A stretch of 64,000 nucleotides of DNA, taken from NCBI GenBank assembly GCA_020632595.1, contig JACKFF010000009.1:62001-126000 (forward strand), in the 5' to 3' direction. This document shows positions 63,500 to 64,000 of this stretch, one piece after another. This stretch comes from Nitrospiraceae bacterium. Its GTDB lineage: Bacteria > Nitrospirota > Nitrospiria > Nitrospirales > UBA8639. Both the position numbers and the translations under genes were made by a program. How positions within the stretch are numbered: the stretch's first letter is position 1; every line of letters starts with the position of its first letter. A model generated the notes under the pieces. The model was not told the origin of the DNA. It did no database searches and saw only the letters and a program-made list of their open reading frames with translations.

Positions 63500-64000
63500 A
63501 GACCACTCGGATCCCTATGACAACATATTTCTGATACCGTCCGGCATGGTCTATGAACGTCTTTCCACAACCATCGCGATCTGAGCAAAGCCTATCATAC
63601 ATTTAATTTTGTTCCCCACGTGACTCTATTGGGGAATCTGTTTGGGTCTGAAGATGAGATTACTCTGCAAGCCTTGCAGTGTGGACCGGCAAATTAAACC
63701 ATTCAACATTCAACTCACACATCAAGATTACGAGAAAGGCTATTTTAGATACCCTTTTCCGAAGGATAAAAAAGCACCAGCTATTCTAAAGGCCCATGCT
63801 CTTACTAAAAGAGTTTCCTTTTGCCACGAGGTCCCCCGCTACATGGCTCACTTAAGTCCTCTTTATGGGTTTTTCCCGGCTGAAGTTAAAAAACAAATCA
63901 TTGCTGGCTTACCTACAAACCTGAATGCAATAAGAATTGAGGACAAGAATCCGAAAAATTGGCCTAAAATCCTCACAATTCCCTCCCCATTTTTAGAGGA
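63500..64000 (+). pseudogene. 2'-5' RNA ligase/cyclic phosphodiesterase-like gene, broken and cut by the window
   Basis: Three frames follow each other: SDPYDNIFLIPSGMVYERLS (63508-63567), then FNFVPHVTLLGNLFGSEDEI (63605-63664) with the first HxT motif, then from about 63706 a frame open to the window end. The last contains DYEKGYFRYPFPKD, RYMAHLSPLYGFFPAEVKKQ with the second HxS motif, and WPKILTIPSPFLE. Two histidine motifs about 75 residues apart are the mark of the 2H phosphoesterase superfamily, and the layout is closest to cyclic phosphodiesterases. One stop and two frameshifts make it inactive, unless these are sequence errors. Confidence 0.7.

Noticed and set aside
1..64000. CRISPR arrays, tRNA and rRNA genes
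   Set aside because: Looked for and not seen; repeats found are duplications, IS ends or hairpins, not regularly spaced arrays.

Overview
The window comes from a Gram-negative, environmental-type bacterium. It holds most of the accessory gene set of an exosortase A (XrtA/PEP-CTERM) exopolysaccharide (EPS) locus, then a long patchwork of insertion sequences (IS) and relics, then a second sugar-modification/surface-glycan cluster. I cannot name the species. Exosortase A loci are best known from Proteobacteria and Nitrospirota, and nothing seen here (no rRNA, tRNA or housekeeping gene) decides between them. Almost all host genes lie on the minus strand; the exceptions are two secreted-protein genes (40.3-42.7 kb) and a broken phosphodiesterase gene at the right edge.

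Region 1 (0.35-31.9 kb, read right to left): FemAB-like protein, two XrtA-type glycosyltransferases (TIGR03087 and TIGR03088 types), an XrtA-type amidotransferase (TIGR03108 type), further GT4 glycosyltransferases, a second asparagine-synthase-like protein, a polysaccharide deacetylase, two GNAT/BioF2-like acyltransferases, an acyl carrier protein, an acyl-CoA ligase (TIGR03098 type) and a PLP decarboxylase (TIGR03099 type), a TPR lipoprotein/periplasmic-like protein, a third acyltransferase, a DegT-type aminotransferase, an O-antigen-ligase-like polymerase (TIGR03097 type) and another glycosyltransferase. Together they look like a pathway that assembles, amidates/acylates and polymerises an EPS. 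XrtA itself, the initiating sugar transferase and the export genes are not in the window. This block carries a ~1.6 kb tandem duplication (7.6-10.8 kb) with decayed copies, a decayed Gfo/Idh/MocA oxidoreductase gene, an IS3 relic, and an intact IS3 element inserted in an IS200/IS605-like transposase gene.

Region 2 (31.9-49 kb): IS3 elements of several types (one intact; others with a deleted or mutated catalytic residue), an IS256-type relic interrupted by an IS3 element, two IS6-type relics, an intact IS110/IS1111-type element and an intact IS256 element. Between them survive three genes for secreted proteins (parallel beta-helix, LamG/concanavalin-like, pectate-lyase-like) that share the same 16-residue C-terminal tail, plus a GT2 glycosyltransferase.

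Region 3 (49-60.2 kb): a minus-strand cluster for deoxysugar and surface-glycan synthesis: Wzx-like flippase, methyltransferase, polysaccharide pyruvyltransferase, nucleotidyltransferase, PIG-L deacetylase, NAD-dependent epimerase, DUF4910 aminopeptidase-like protein and a sugar C-methyltransferase. Region 4 (60.2-64 kb): an IS4-type relic, an intact IS5 element, and a broken 2'-5' RNA ligase/cyclic phosphodiesterase gene running off the edge.

The observations I rate highest are the shared C-terminal tail of the three secreted proteins, the candidate bridge-RNA region of the IS1111-type element, the hairpin family linked to the disrupted IS200-like transposase, and the duplicated acyltransferase-methyltransferase unit.
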